A stretch of DNA of 64,000 nt from Tsuneonella flava. GTDB lineage: Bacteria; Pseudomonadota; Alphaproteobacteria; Sphingomonadales; Sphingomonadaceae. A program made the position numbers and the translations under genes. Under the pieces are notes generated by a model, which was not told where the DNA came from, did not search any database, and saw only the letters and a list, made by a program, of their open reading frames with translations. Positions 1-7,996 of the stretch are shown piece after piece; the stretch's first letter is position 1, and each line of letters starts with the position of its first letter. Location: the NCBI RefSeq assembly GCF_002870965.1, contig NZ_PHSO01000001.1, positions 248,001 to 312,000 on the forward strand. Reading direction: 5' to 3'.

Positions 1-348
1 GTTCGTCATCGCCGTGTTACAGCCAAAATCGCTGACCGTCATCGTCACCAGCTCAGGCCGTTCGCGCTGGAGAGCCGCCAGATCAATCGGCTGATCGCTG
101 TCGGCCACGATGATATGCGCGTTGTCGATCAGCGTCTGGGCCGCGGCGGACATGAGATCGATCCGGTGATGTTGCTTGCCCACGTTAGCGACAAGCGCCT
201 CCACTGCGTCCATCGCACTTCCGGGTTCATCGATCCGGTCAACTCTCGCTCCCAATTCCGCGAGATAGCGTGTGATGGACGCCATAGGCCCTCTCACCAG
301 ATCCACGACGGAAATGCCGGAGAGTGGATAGTCCAGGCCATGAGTCAT
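1..348 (-). CDS. CaiB/BaiF family CoA-transferase, N-terminal part (cut by window edge)
   Basis: Only the first 116 codons are inside the window and the frame is open to base 1. The translation begins MTHGLDYPLSGISVVDLVRG and continues with a PMASITRYLAELGARVDRIDEP stretch. That is the usual N-terminal fold of family III CoA-transferases: a LSGIxVVDL strand, then a helix ending in LGAxVxxIE. The family moves CoA between acyl groups without ATP. The ATG at 348 has an AGGA about 8 bases upstream. It lies 165 bases downstream of the thiolase/hydratase fusion gene on the same strand, so it may be co-transcribed with it and help activate or recycle a CoA ester in the same catabolic route. The substrate cannot be read from the sequence. 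The catalytic aspartate region lies outside the window. Confidence 0.8.
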   Translation of the reverse strand, partial: MTHGLDYPLSGISVVDLVRGPMASITRYLAELGARVDRIDEPGSAMDAVEALVANVGKQHHRIDLMSAAAQTLIDNAHIIVADSDQPIDLAALQRERPELVTMTVSDFGCNTAMTN

Positions 349-513
349 ATGCTGATCCTAAATTTAGTCTCTTCGAAGATGCACAAACCTCTGTTTTTCG
401 GCGCAGACTGATCTGGACATGAGCTGATGGCCGTCAGCGTCACCGCGATAATCCCAGCAGCCAGGCCAGAATCTTGGTAAGAATCCTGGGTCGAATCTCA
501 TCCACCATACGGC

Positions 514-2841
514 TCAACGCCCCTTCCATTGGGGCTTGCGCTTCTGCGCGAAGGCCAGCGGCCCCTCGCGCACGTCTGACGACCTGAACAATGCCGCCAC
601 GGCCGGCGAACGTTTCTGCTCTCCAAGAGCATCCTCCAACGAGGCAACGGCAAGTCCGCGCTGCACCACGTCCTTGGAAGCGCGGATCGACATCGGGCTG
701 CATTCAAGGATAAGGTCCGCCCACCGCCGCGCGCTCGCCATCAGGTCCGCAGCGGGCACCACTTCGTTGACGAAGCCCAGCACCTGCCCTTCGTGTGCGG
801 GAACGTGGCGACCGGTGAGTATCATACCCATCGCCTGCTTGAGCCCGATCTGACGCGGGAGGCGCAACAGCCCTCCTTCAAGCGCGGCTAAGCCGACTTT
901 TGGCTCGGGTAAGGCGAAAACGGCGTTTTCGGATGCGATGATCAGATCGCAGGCGAGAGCAATTTCGAACCCTCCACCCATAGCCACGCCGTTCACTGCG
1001 GCAATCACGGGCTTGTCGAGATCATAGCGCGCGGTGAGGCCTGCAAAGCCCTTTACCGGCGATTCAAGCGGCGCGCCTCGGGCCATTGCGATGGAGGTCG
1101 CCTTGAGGTCGTTTCCGGCCGAGAACGCCTTGTCGCCCGCGCCAGTCAGGATGGCCACCCATTGTTCCGGGTCGGCAGCAAAGCCATCGAAGATTTCGGC
1201 CAGTTCGGCATTGGCCTCCGGCGTCAACGCGTTCATCGCCTCCGGGCGGTTGATCGTGACGATAGTGAGCGGACCATCGCGCTCTACCGCGCAATAGCGA
1301 TATTCCCGCGCCGCCGTGTCGCCGATCGACCATGACGGCTTGCCGAACGCATCGACGCGCGCATGCCCCTCGGTTCCGATGATCGAGCAGTCGGTCGTCT
1401 GAAGAAGGGCGATAGTTTCCGCATCGTCCGCGCGGACACGCGCCATCGTGCGCTTGCCCTCAGGCGTACGCAGAATGACCATACCTTCTATCGGATTTCC
1501 GTCACGCCCATAGGTGATCGTGTAGGTTTCGATGGTTGCCGGGCCGACATAGTCTTCGACCAGTTCGGGAACCGCCGCGCGCGCCGCTTCCGCCTTCTCC
1601 TGCACCGAATAGTCGAGCGCCAGCGGCTCTTCAGGGGGCATGGCGCTGATGACCAGCGCGTGATGCTTGTTCACGTAACCGCCCTGCCCGTAAAGCAGCC
1701 CGACCTGCCCGGAATGCGTCCGCAGCCGCCGCACCATCGCGCACACCGCATGGCTCATATAATTATTGAGCGGCCCGCCGAAAAACGTCAGCCCGCCCGT
1801 TACCGTTGGAACCTTGTCGCCTTGCTTCAGCCCAAGAGTGTGCATCGCCATCTTGGGCACAACCGGGAAGCAACTGTAGAGCTCCATCGCGTCGAACCGG
1901 TCGACGTCCCCACCGACGAGGTCGAGCGCCCCTTCCAATGCGGCAGCCTGCGCCGTGCTGTGGTCATAGCGATCGCGCAGCAGATAATCGCCCGGCTCCT
2001 CAGCCGCAGCTCCACCCCAAATATGAATGAGCTGTTCCTCGGGCACGCCCGCCTCGCGCGCTGCAGCCAGGCTGGTGACGATGATCGCGGCGGACTGGTT
2101 CACACCCGGATTCGCCACCATCAATTTCGGATAGGGCCAGTTTATCAACCTGTTATCAGCCCCGACATCAGCGATAGCCTCCGCGTCGGGTGCACTGCGA
2201 ATCCAGGCAGAGGGGTTATCGGCGGCAACGCGGGCATAGTCCGCCCATAGCTCCGCCGAAAGACGTTGCGCCTCCGCAGGCACGATGCCCCACGCATGCT
2301 GCGTCGCCATCTCGTAGAACGGATAAATTTGTGCAGGATCGAGCACCCGCAGCTTTTTCGCCACCGGACTGGCGGGGTAGCGCGATGAGGGGAATTTCAC
2401 GGTATTTTCAGGGGATGCCAGAGGCGTCCAGTTTAATTGTGTCTTGGTCTTTCTGGCCTGATTGCGCGCATGGCTCGCCTCCCCGCCAACGATTGCGGCA
2501 GTCTGCAGTTCGCCCCGCGCGATGCGTACCGCCGCCTCGTGGATCAACCTGACTGGAGTTTCGCCGCCCATGCTGGCGTTGACCTGGCGGGTCGGCGCAA
2601 TGCCCAGCCTTTCGCATAACAGCCCAACCGGATCTTCATAGCGCCAGCTTATCAGGCCGATGAGGTCGATCGATTCGATCTTCTGCAACCATCCGCCTCT
2701 GCCATCCACCTCGGCAGACCGAAGCGCCTCTTCCATCAGCGCGACTGGCTCCAATGCGTCATCAGGGGCAGCGGGACGATCGATCTTTTCACCGATAGCG
2801 ACGATGACGGGAATATGCTCCGGTCCGCGAGTCATTTTCAT
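514..2841 (-). CDS. Thiolase-like protein (type 1) fused to enoyl-CoA hydratase, 775 aa
   Basis: One uninterrupted 775-residue frame joins two enzymes. Residues about 1-500 are a thiolase-superfamily (SCP-X-like) module opening with EHIPVIVAIGE and ending in an extra OB-like segment. Residues about 519-775 are a complete crotonase with the oxyanion-hole stretches AFSAGNDLKA and GVAMGGGFEIALACD. Where a true thiolase has its nucleophilic cysteine, this protein reads NASMGGETPVRL (about residue 88), so no catalytic Cys is present. That resembles the monomeric thiolase-like TLP1 family. Known for families: crotonases hydrate enoyl-CoA, and TLP1 proteins bind CoA but lack thiolase activity. Inferred: the fusion handles a CoA intermediate of a side-chain or ring degradation. 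I chose the ATG at 2841 (MKMTRGP), preceded by GGACAGGG. An in-frame GTG at 2883 has no ribosome site. Very likely regulated through the palindrome at 2895-2912. Confidence 0.85.
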   Translation of the reverse strand: MKMTRGPEHIPVIVAIGEKIDRPAAPDDALEPVALMEEALRSAEVDGRGGWLQKIESIDLIGLISWRYEDPVGLLCERLGIAPTRQVNASMGGETPVRLIHEAAVRIARGELQTAAIVGGEASHARNQARKTKTQLNWTPLASPENTVKFPSSRYPASPVAKKLRVLDPAQIYPFYEMATQHAWGIVPAEAQRLSAELWADYARVAADNPSAWIRSAPDAEAIADVGADNRLINWPYPKLMVANPGVNQSAAIIVTSLAAAREAGVPEEQLIHIWGGAAAEEPGDYLLRDRYDHSTAQAAALEGALDLVGGDVDRFDAMELYSCFPVVPKMAMHTLGLKQGDKVPTVTGGLTFFGGPLNNYMSHAVCAMVRRLRTHSGQVGLLYGQGGYVNKHHALVISAMPPEEPLALDYSVQEKAEAARAAVPELVEDYVGPATIETYTITYGRDGNPIEGMVILRTPEGKRTMARVRADDAETIALLQTTDCSIIGTEGHARVDAFGKPSWSIGDTAAREYRYCAVERDGPLTIVTINRPEAMNALTPEANAELAEIFDGFAADPEQWVAILTGAGDKAFSAGNDLKATSIAMARGAPLESPVKGFAGLTARYDLDKPVIAAVNGVAMGGGFEIALACDLIIASENAVFALPEPKVGLAALEGGLLRLPRQIGLKQAMGMILTGRHVPAHEGQVLGFVNEVVPAADLMASARRWADLILECSPMSIRASKDVVQRGLAVASLEDALGEQKRSPAVAALFRSSDVREGPLAFAQKRKPQWKGR

Positions 2842-3204
2842 CCAATCCCTGTCCGTTCGCGCTGGCACTATCCCTGCCCGCACGCCGCGGCAATACTAAT
2901 CGTTCGATTAGTTGAATTCTGTACTCATACGATCATTTGCGCGAGATAATTTGACGGTAAATGACATCCCTCTAATCCCCATGCCCCGTTATGGAGGCCC
3001 TGAGATCACTCAAGCAGAGGGAATCGCGTTTCCATTACGCTAATTCGCCGTCATCATCGGTTGCGGAATGCCCAAATTATAATGGATAAAAATCAGCCGG
3101 TTGAGCGATTTGATAACAGCACAATTGCGAGCCAGCCCATAAGGCAGAATGCCGGAAGTAATACTCAGATCAGCAAGAAGCGACCCACTGAACTTGAAGC
3201 ATGT
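2842..3204. other. Intergenic region, promoter of the thiolase/hydratase fusion
   Basis: No credible gene is seen in these 363 bases. The only short frame (from 3061, plus strand) runs into the end of the TetR gene and resembles nothing. The useful content is the palindrome at 2895-2912, and AT-rich sequence around it that probably holds the promoter of the fusion gene. Confidence 0.5.
2895..2912. promoter_or_regulatory. Palindromic operator, probable TetR-type binding site
   Basis: ACTAATCG-TT-CGATTAGT is a perfect 8-bp inverted repeat around a 2-bp centre. It lies 54 bases upstream of the fusion gene's ATG. Perfect short palindromes of this form are typical TetR-family operators, and a TetR gene lies next door (3205-3843). 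Its assignment to that regulator is inferred from position only. Confidence 0.6.
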
Positions 3205-3843
3205 TTAGGTTTTCAGGATGCCACCAAAGACCATATCGAGTAAGGTTCTTGTATACTCCCGCCGGACTGCATCATCGATAGCGTCCACACCAAATGCGAG
3301 CTTCATGATGTGCCGGCCAAAGAACAGATGGTCACATGCCCCCAGTATGATGAAGTAAAACATCATGGGATCAACCGGCTTGAATTCGCCCGCTTTGGCC
3401 CCCTGTTCAAGAAGGACGCGCTGTGCCTCTACAAGAGGCTTAGAGATTTTCTCCGCGACGACCTTGCTTGTTTCGGGATCCGTGGACAGATGATGGATCA
3501 ACTGGTTTATAAAGGGATACCGGAAATATATGGTGATGATCGCCTGAATATGGAGCTTTAGCTTTTCTGTCGCACTGACATCCATCACTACAAGTTCATT
3601 CATGCGAATAAGGCTACGCCCAATCACATCTTCGGCAAGAGCTAGCATCATACCTTGCTTATCGCCGAAATAATATTTGACCATTGCTGAATTCAAACCA
3701 GAATGGCGCGCGATATCGCTAAGAGAAATATCGACAGTGCTGCGTTCCGTCATAAGCTCGCCTGCCGCCTTCAGCAGAATTTCACGAGACGAGAGCTTCG
3801 GCTCTTTTGCCGCAGACACACTATTTCCGACTTTCGAAGCCAT
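3205..3843 (-). CDS. TetR/AcrR family transcriptional regulator, 212 aa
   Basis: The N-terminal part has the TetR helix-turn-helix: SSREILLKAAGELM, then VDISLSDIARHSGLNSAMVKYYFGDKQGMM, with the characteristic VKYYFGDK end of the recognition helix. The C-terminal part is a variable all-helical ligand domain (roughly residues 75-212). I chose the ATG at 3843 (MASKVGNS). It has a GGGGG run about 11 bases upstream and gives a normal length for the family. A longer frame to 3915 adds residues not expected in TetR proteins. It faces away from the fusion gene's palindrome by about 290 bases. The likely role is local repressor of the thiolase/hydratase and neighbouring acyl-CoA genes, released by a CoA ester or the substrate. 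The ligand is unknown. Confidence 0.85.
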   Translation of the reverse strand: MASKVGNSVSAAKEPKLSSREILLKAAGELMTERSTVDISLSDIARHSGLNSAMVKYYFGDKQGMMLALAEDVIGRSLIRMNELVVMDVSATEKLKLHIQAIITIYFRYPFINQLIHHLSTDPETSKVVAEKISKPLVEAQRVLLEQGAKAGEFKPVDPMMFYFIILGACDHLFFGRHIMKLAFGVDAIDDAVRREYTRTLLDMVFGGILKT

Positions 3844-4015
3844 GTAGAAAGCGCCCCCAGATCTAATTGGCCAATTGAGTACAATGCGCCTCGCGAGGCG
3901 TTGGCCAAATGTCAAGCTTGTTGCATCAGGGCACCGTCGTCATCGTTCAAAGTTGGTAACGACGTCTGCGACCTCGCTTGCCTGTCTTTACGTGCACCGG
4001 AAACGTCGATCGTCC

Positions 4016-4789
4016 CTACAACGATTGACCATCGTCGATCGTGAAAATCGAACCAGTTACCTGTGCACTCGCGTCGGAACACAGATACAGAATGGCGGGA
4101 TCAAGCACGTCAATATCCATGATCCGCTTGCGTACAAAACCATCGATCAGCGATTGCCCCTTTTTATCGTCAAGATACTCTTCGTTGAGTTCCGTGCGAA
4201 TATAGCCGGGGCATACGATATTGACGTTGATGCCTTTGTTTGCCCAATCGTGAGCCATGGTGCGCCCCATCTGAACCACGCCAGCTTTCGTCGAACTGTA
4301 AGAGACCTGACCGCCGTCAATAAAACTGGCAGTGATCGAGGACATCAACACGATCCGGCCGTGATGCCGCTCTGCAGAACCAGCTTTGATCATTCGCCGA
4401 GCCGCTTCTCGTGCGGTTAAGAACACGCCGCGCAGATTGACGGCAACAACCTGGTCGAATTGCTCCATTGGCATGCCCAGAGCGCTGCCGCCAATCGCCA
4501 CTCCAGCGTTGGCGACGACGCTATCGACGGAGCCAAACACCGCTTCTACTGCATCGAACGCTGCTATGGTCGAAGCTTCATCGGTAACATCCATCGCCAC
4601 TGCCAGCGCTTCGCCGCCGGCGGCCTCGATCTCCGCTTTCACATCGTCCAGCATGGCCGTTCGTCTGGCCGCGAGTGCGACCTTTGCCCCGCTTTCCCCG
4701 CAGCGCCGCGCCAAATGCTTGCCGATTCCTGACGATGCACCCGTAATCATCACCACACGGTTTGAAAGGTCGAAACTGTAGCCAGCCAT
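4016..4789 (-). CDS. Short-chain dehydrogenase/reductase, 257 aa
   Basis: Classical SDR of normal length. It shows the cofactor loop TGASSGIG (residues 16-23), the NAG structural motif (94-96), a catalytic Ser near 151 and YSSTK with Tyr164 and Lys168. The DVT at about 67-69 and the basic stretch ARRTAM after the second strand (ALAARR) suggest that NADP(H) may be accepted, but this is not decisive. The C-terminus ends in the usual SIFTIDDGQS motif. The start has AAGGGGAA about 9 bases upstream. It sits between a TetR gene and a zinc alcohol dehydrogenase, all on the minus strand, and probably oxidises an alcohol or 3-hydroxyacyl intermediate of the same catabolic set. The exact substrate is unknown. 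Confidence 0.88.
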   Translation of the reverse strand: MAGYSFDLSNRVVMITGASSGIGKHLARRCGESGAKVALAARRTAMLDDVKAEIEAAGGEALAVAMDVTDEASTIAAFDAVEAVFGSVDSVVANAGVAIGGSALGMPMEQFDQVVAVNLRGVFLTAREAARRMIKAGSAERHHGRIVLMSSITASFIDGGQVSYSSTKAGVVQMGRTMAHDWANKGINVNIVCPGYIRTELNEEYLDDKKGQSLIDGFVRKRIMDIDVLDPAILYLCSDASAQVTGSIFTIDDGQSL

Positions 4790-5300
4790 AATCGATCAAT
4801 TCCCCTTTAACCCACCTTTGCTCTTACGAAGAAATGCACAGATTCGATCTGCTGCATCAGCGGCGCGCCTCGCAAGCGGCCGCGTCCTGCAATCCTGTGC
4901 AATGCTTTGCCCACTCCGCATCGACCGCATACCCCCGCAATGGCGAGACTGCGTGACGCCATAAGCACTGGACGGCCGCCCCTCCCTCTCAAGCTCGAGA
5001 TATCCGATTGCCATTCTGTTCAACCTCTCAACGGCAATCAGGAGTGCGGTGCAAATACCATTTAAACGATTAATTGCAAACTTTGATAATGGGATTTTGC
5101 AGACCACGGTACGGTCGCACCTGACAGTTACAGTTCTCGACAGAGAGTCTACCAGCCGAGGAGGTTCGCAAATATCACCCGTCATCGCAGCTCCGCAGAA
5201 AAACCGCTGCCCGCCAACACAAGTGTCGACGCTTTATCCGCGAGCAATCGATACCACTCCAGCCCGCACTGTGAGAACATCCGCAGTTTCAGCCTGAAAC
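4790..5300. other. Intergenic stretch without a recognisable gene
   Basis: About 510 bases separate the SDR start from the end of the alcohol dehydrogenase, both on the minus strand. Two short frames here (to 129 codons) look random: arginine/cysteine-rich, no motif, poor ribosome sites. The part next to 4790 must carry the SDR promoter. An AT-rich patch around 5055-5090 stands out, but I see no clear operator. Confidence 0.4.
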
Positions 5301-6419
5301 TCACGCGCCCGGTATAAGAACAGCCTTGATACAGCGACCTTCATGCTGATCGCGTATTGCGTCTTCGATTTTCGATAGCGGATACGTCTTGATCATACGA
5401 TCGAACGGTAGCCTCCCCGCGCGATGGTGAGCCATCAATTCGGGAATGAAAACCGAAGGATCGCTATCTCCCTCGATGATACCCATCACGCGATGTCCGG
5501 ACGCGGTCATCTTATTCACCTCTGCCGGCAGCGTGGTCCCTGATTTGGCCACCCCGACCATCCCAAGGAGGCCGCGCGGCGCAAGCGACGCAATCAGAGC
5601 AACAAGCGTATCGGTCCGCCCCGTTGTGTCGAACGCGAAATTTGCGCCCGTCGGCAAGATATCTCTTATACAGGACGCCAAGTCAGTCTCTTGGATTGGA
5701 TTAATGACATGAGTCGCGCCGAATTCCAGAGCAAGCTGGCGGCGCTCAGCATGTGGTTCGATGACGACGATTTGCGCGCATTTCCGGATTGCCGCCCCCA
5801 TCACCGCGCTTAGCCCGACAGCGCCACCACCGGCGATCACCAGGCTTGAACCTGCCGTACACGCCATCGAACGCATGACAGCCCCGGCGCCAGTCTGCAC
5901 ACCGCACCCCAAGGGCCCCATCAGTTCCAGCGGCAAGTCATCGGGAACCTTGACCAGATTCCTGGCGTAAGTGAGGGCGTGGGTTGCAAACGATGACTGG
6001 CCGAAGAAATTGGAGTGCACATCGCAGTCTCCGCTCCGCAGCGCCATAGACCCATCCGGGCGACACCCTGCAAAATTAAGCTGCGGCATAAGCTGGCAGT
6101 ACGAAGGATAGCCATCTTCACACTGCGCGCACACACCACAGGATCGAAAGCTGATCGCAACACGATCCCCTGCCCTGAACTCTGAAATCCCATCTCCGAC
6201 CGCTTCGACAATGCCGGAGCCTTCGTGGCCGAATACCGCAGGTCCGGTGTGGCCGAATACGCCATGTTGAGCGACGATATCGGTATGACAGAGGCCTACT
6301 CCCGCAATTCGCACCAAGACTTCGTCGTTGCGCGGCTCCTCCAATTGCAGCTTGTGCATCTCGAAAGGCTTCCCTGGCCCAGGCACAACTGCCGCCTCGA
6401 TAATTTTCGCACCGGTCAT
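5301..6419 (-). CDS. Zinc-dependent alcohol dehydrogenase (MDR family), 372 aa
   Basis: Medium-chain dehydrogenase with a full set of ligands. Catalytic zinc: Cys44 (GLCHTD), His65-Glu66 (FGHEGSG) and Cys172 (GPLGCGVQTG). Structural zinc: Cys94, Cys97, Cys100 and Cys108 in a CxxCxxC...C loop. The Rossmann motif GGGAVG is at 197-202, and the following IEPHAER places an acidic residue typical of NAD preference. The sequence style is that of aryl/allylic alcohol (benzyl- or geraniol-type) dehydrogenases. It probably oxidises the alcohol made by the nearby P450 to an aldehyde. It is divergently arranged with the AraC gene at 6746 across a 326-base gap. Substrate assignment is inferred from context. 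Confidence 0.88.
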   Translation of the reverse strand: MTGAKIIEAAVVPGPGKPFEMHKLQLEEPRNDEVLVRIAGVGLCHTDIVAQHGVFGHTGPAVFGHEGSGIVEAVGDGISEFRAGDRVAISFRSCGVCAQCEDGYPSYCQLMPQLNFAGCRPDGSMALRSGDCDVHSNFFGQSSFATHALTYARNLVKVPDDLPLELMGPLGCGVQTGAGAVMRSMACTAGSSLVIAGGGAVGLSAVMGAAIRKCAQIVVIEPHAERRQLALEFGATHVINPIQETDLASCIRDILPTGANFAFDTTGRTDTLVALIASLAPRGLLGMVGVAKSGTTLPAEVNKMTASGHRVMGIIEGDSDPSVFIPELMAHHRAGRLPFDRMIKTYPLSKIEDAIRDQHEGRCIKAVLIPGA

Positions 6420-6745
6420 TTACAGAGTTCCTGCAGATAGGGCGCACGTTGGCCCTGGCCTCTCCCAAGCGCAGCGGCGCATTTGCCGTCGGCGCACTAT
6501 ACAACATCTAGCACCATATTCACCGCCGACCGGCAATGACTGCCAAACGCAAAAATCTGACTTGAAGTTACACTCGGCTCTGTAGATACTGTGTCAGACT
6601 ATCGCTAAGCACGGCAGCTTGCACATAAGCGGGGCGCTGAAAGGCGTATTGATCTGGAGGAATTCACTCGAAACTCCAAATGAATACGATAAATAATTAC
6701 CTCGCTTTCAGGAATTGCATATTATCAAAATAATGTATGACATAA
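6420..6745. promoter_or_regulatory. Divergent intergenic region between alcohol dehydrogenase and AraC regulator
   Basis: These 326 bases hold no gene. They must contain the promoters of both flanking divergent genes. The half next to the AraC start is AT-rich and contains a short inverted repeat (TGGAG...CTCCA, about 6656-6684). It is a plausible site of AraC autoregulation, but no operator can be named with confidence. Confidence 0.4.
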
Positions 6746-7825
6746 ATGAATGATCTTACCACACCAGATTACGCAATAGGCGATCACGACGATCGATTTG
6801 ATCCTCAGCCTGATCCACTATTGCGAGTGCCGGTTGATTATCCACGATATGCTATCAGCCGTGCACCAGACTTTGACGTAGATCCCAATCGCATTTTGCA
6901 GATAGCGGGGATTGATCCGGAATTATTAAAAGACGACGCCTCAACTTTCACGCCCCAGCAATTCTCTCGTGTGATGTTGACGGCTATCATGGTCATGCGC
7001 GACGAAATGCAAGGACACGGCCCTTCGCGCGTACCACCTGGCACCTGGTATATAATGTGCCATTCTATCATTCATTGCGATAACTTGGGCGATGCCCTGC
7101 GGCGCTTCTGCAAATTCTTCTCTTTGTTCGAAAATGGCATCCATCCCCGCCTCACTCTGGACGGAGAGAGCGTCAGCCTGTCATTCTACATGCCAGCTTC
7201 GAAGCCAGACTATAAACCGGAATTCTACGCGCTGGAGGCGCTGATATTTCCTATTCACAGGCTGATAAACTGGCTCATATCCGAATATATCCCTTTAAAT
7301 ACATTATCATACTCCCTTCCCGCCCCGACGTACCATCATCGGCTCAGGGAATATTTCCTCACAACACTTTTGCAGTTTGATGCGCCCGTCACCAGTTTGA
7401 CATTTGATCGCCGTTTTCTTCAGCGTGGAATTCAGCAGAACAAATCGGATCTCAATCGTTTTCTGCGGACTGGGTATCTGGAGCTGTTCACGGCACGCTA
7501 TGCGCCGGTAGGCTGGTCATCGCGCTTGAAAGCAGTGATCGGAAGCAACCTCGCCGAAGTACCCGCTTTCGAGGAAGTTGCGGCACGTTTTGCAATTCAT
7601 CCACAAACTCTCCGACGCCGCTTAGCTGAGGAAAACACCACGTTTCGCCAATTGAAAGTCGATGTCAGGCGCGAAGCTGCCATGCTGCTCCTGCGATCCA
7701 CATCGCTCAGCATCGAAGATATTGCAGCCAGGATCGGATTTTCACAAGCAAGCGCCTTCACGCGAGCATTCAAGGAATGGGCCGGCAGCCCACCCTATAC
7801 CTTCCGCGCCAATCACTACGGCTAG
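6746..7825 (+). CDS. AraC family transcriptional regulator, 359 aa
   Basis: The C-terminal 100 residues carry the double helix-turn-helix of AraC proteins: FEEVAARFAIHPQTLRRRL then LSIEDIAARIGFSQASAFTR, ending AFKEWAGSPPYTFR. The N-terminal part (about 40-220) matches the arabinose-binding-like sensor domain of the OruR/GbdR-type group used by many catabolic activators. No strong ribosome site precedes the ATG, and the sequence is visibly less GC-rich than its surroundings. It lies between the divergent alcohol dehydrogenase gene and the convergent ligase-P450-receptor operon. It is the best candidate for a substrate-responsive activator of these genes. Confidence 0.88.
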   Translation: MNDLTTPDYAIGDHDDRFDPQPDPLLRVPVDYPRYAISRAPDFDVDPNRILQIAGIDPELLKDDASTFTPQQFSRVMLTAIMVMRDEMQGHGPSRVPPGTWYIMCHSIIHCDNLGDALRRFCKFFSLFENGIHPRLTLDGESVSLSFYMPASKPDYKPEFYALEALIFPIHRLINWLISEYIPLNTLSYSLPAPTYHHRLREYFLTTLLQFDAPVTSLTFDRRFLQRGIQQNKSDLNRFLRTGYLELFTARYAPVGWSSRLKAVIGSNLAEVPAFEEVAARFAIHPQTLRRRLAEENTTFRQLKVDVRREAAMLLLRSTSLSIEDIAARIGFSQASAFTRAFKEWAGSPPYTFRANHYG

Positions 7826-7996
7826 CTCAGGATCTATTACTGGCACCGTTGAGGTTTGAAGCAAAGTGGCTCAACGCAAGGGTAAAGGGCGCTGGAATAT
7901 GTTAATATTTCAAAGCCTTCTGATGCCGCAATGGGCCATTTTGGTCAAATTCCTGCGGGACGTCCAAATGGGTCCTGAGCCTAGAGTCGCGGAAGC

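Noticed and set aside
440-508. 22-residue peptide MVDEIRPRILTKILAWLLGL (plus SR) just downstream of the fusion gene
   Set aside because: Amphipathic and interesting at first sight, but it lacks a proper ribosome site, is very short, and the coupling distance is not distinctive.
3061-3243. 60-codon plus-strand frame between the fusion gene and TetR
   Set aside because: It overlaps the TetR gene end, resembles nothing and has no ribosome site.
4796-5185. 129-codon minus-strand frame upstream of the SDR
   Set aside because: Arg/Cys-rich random sequence, no ribosome site, and it would occupy the SDR promoter.
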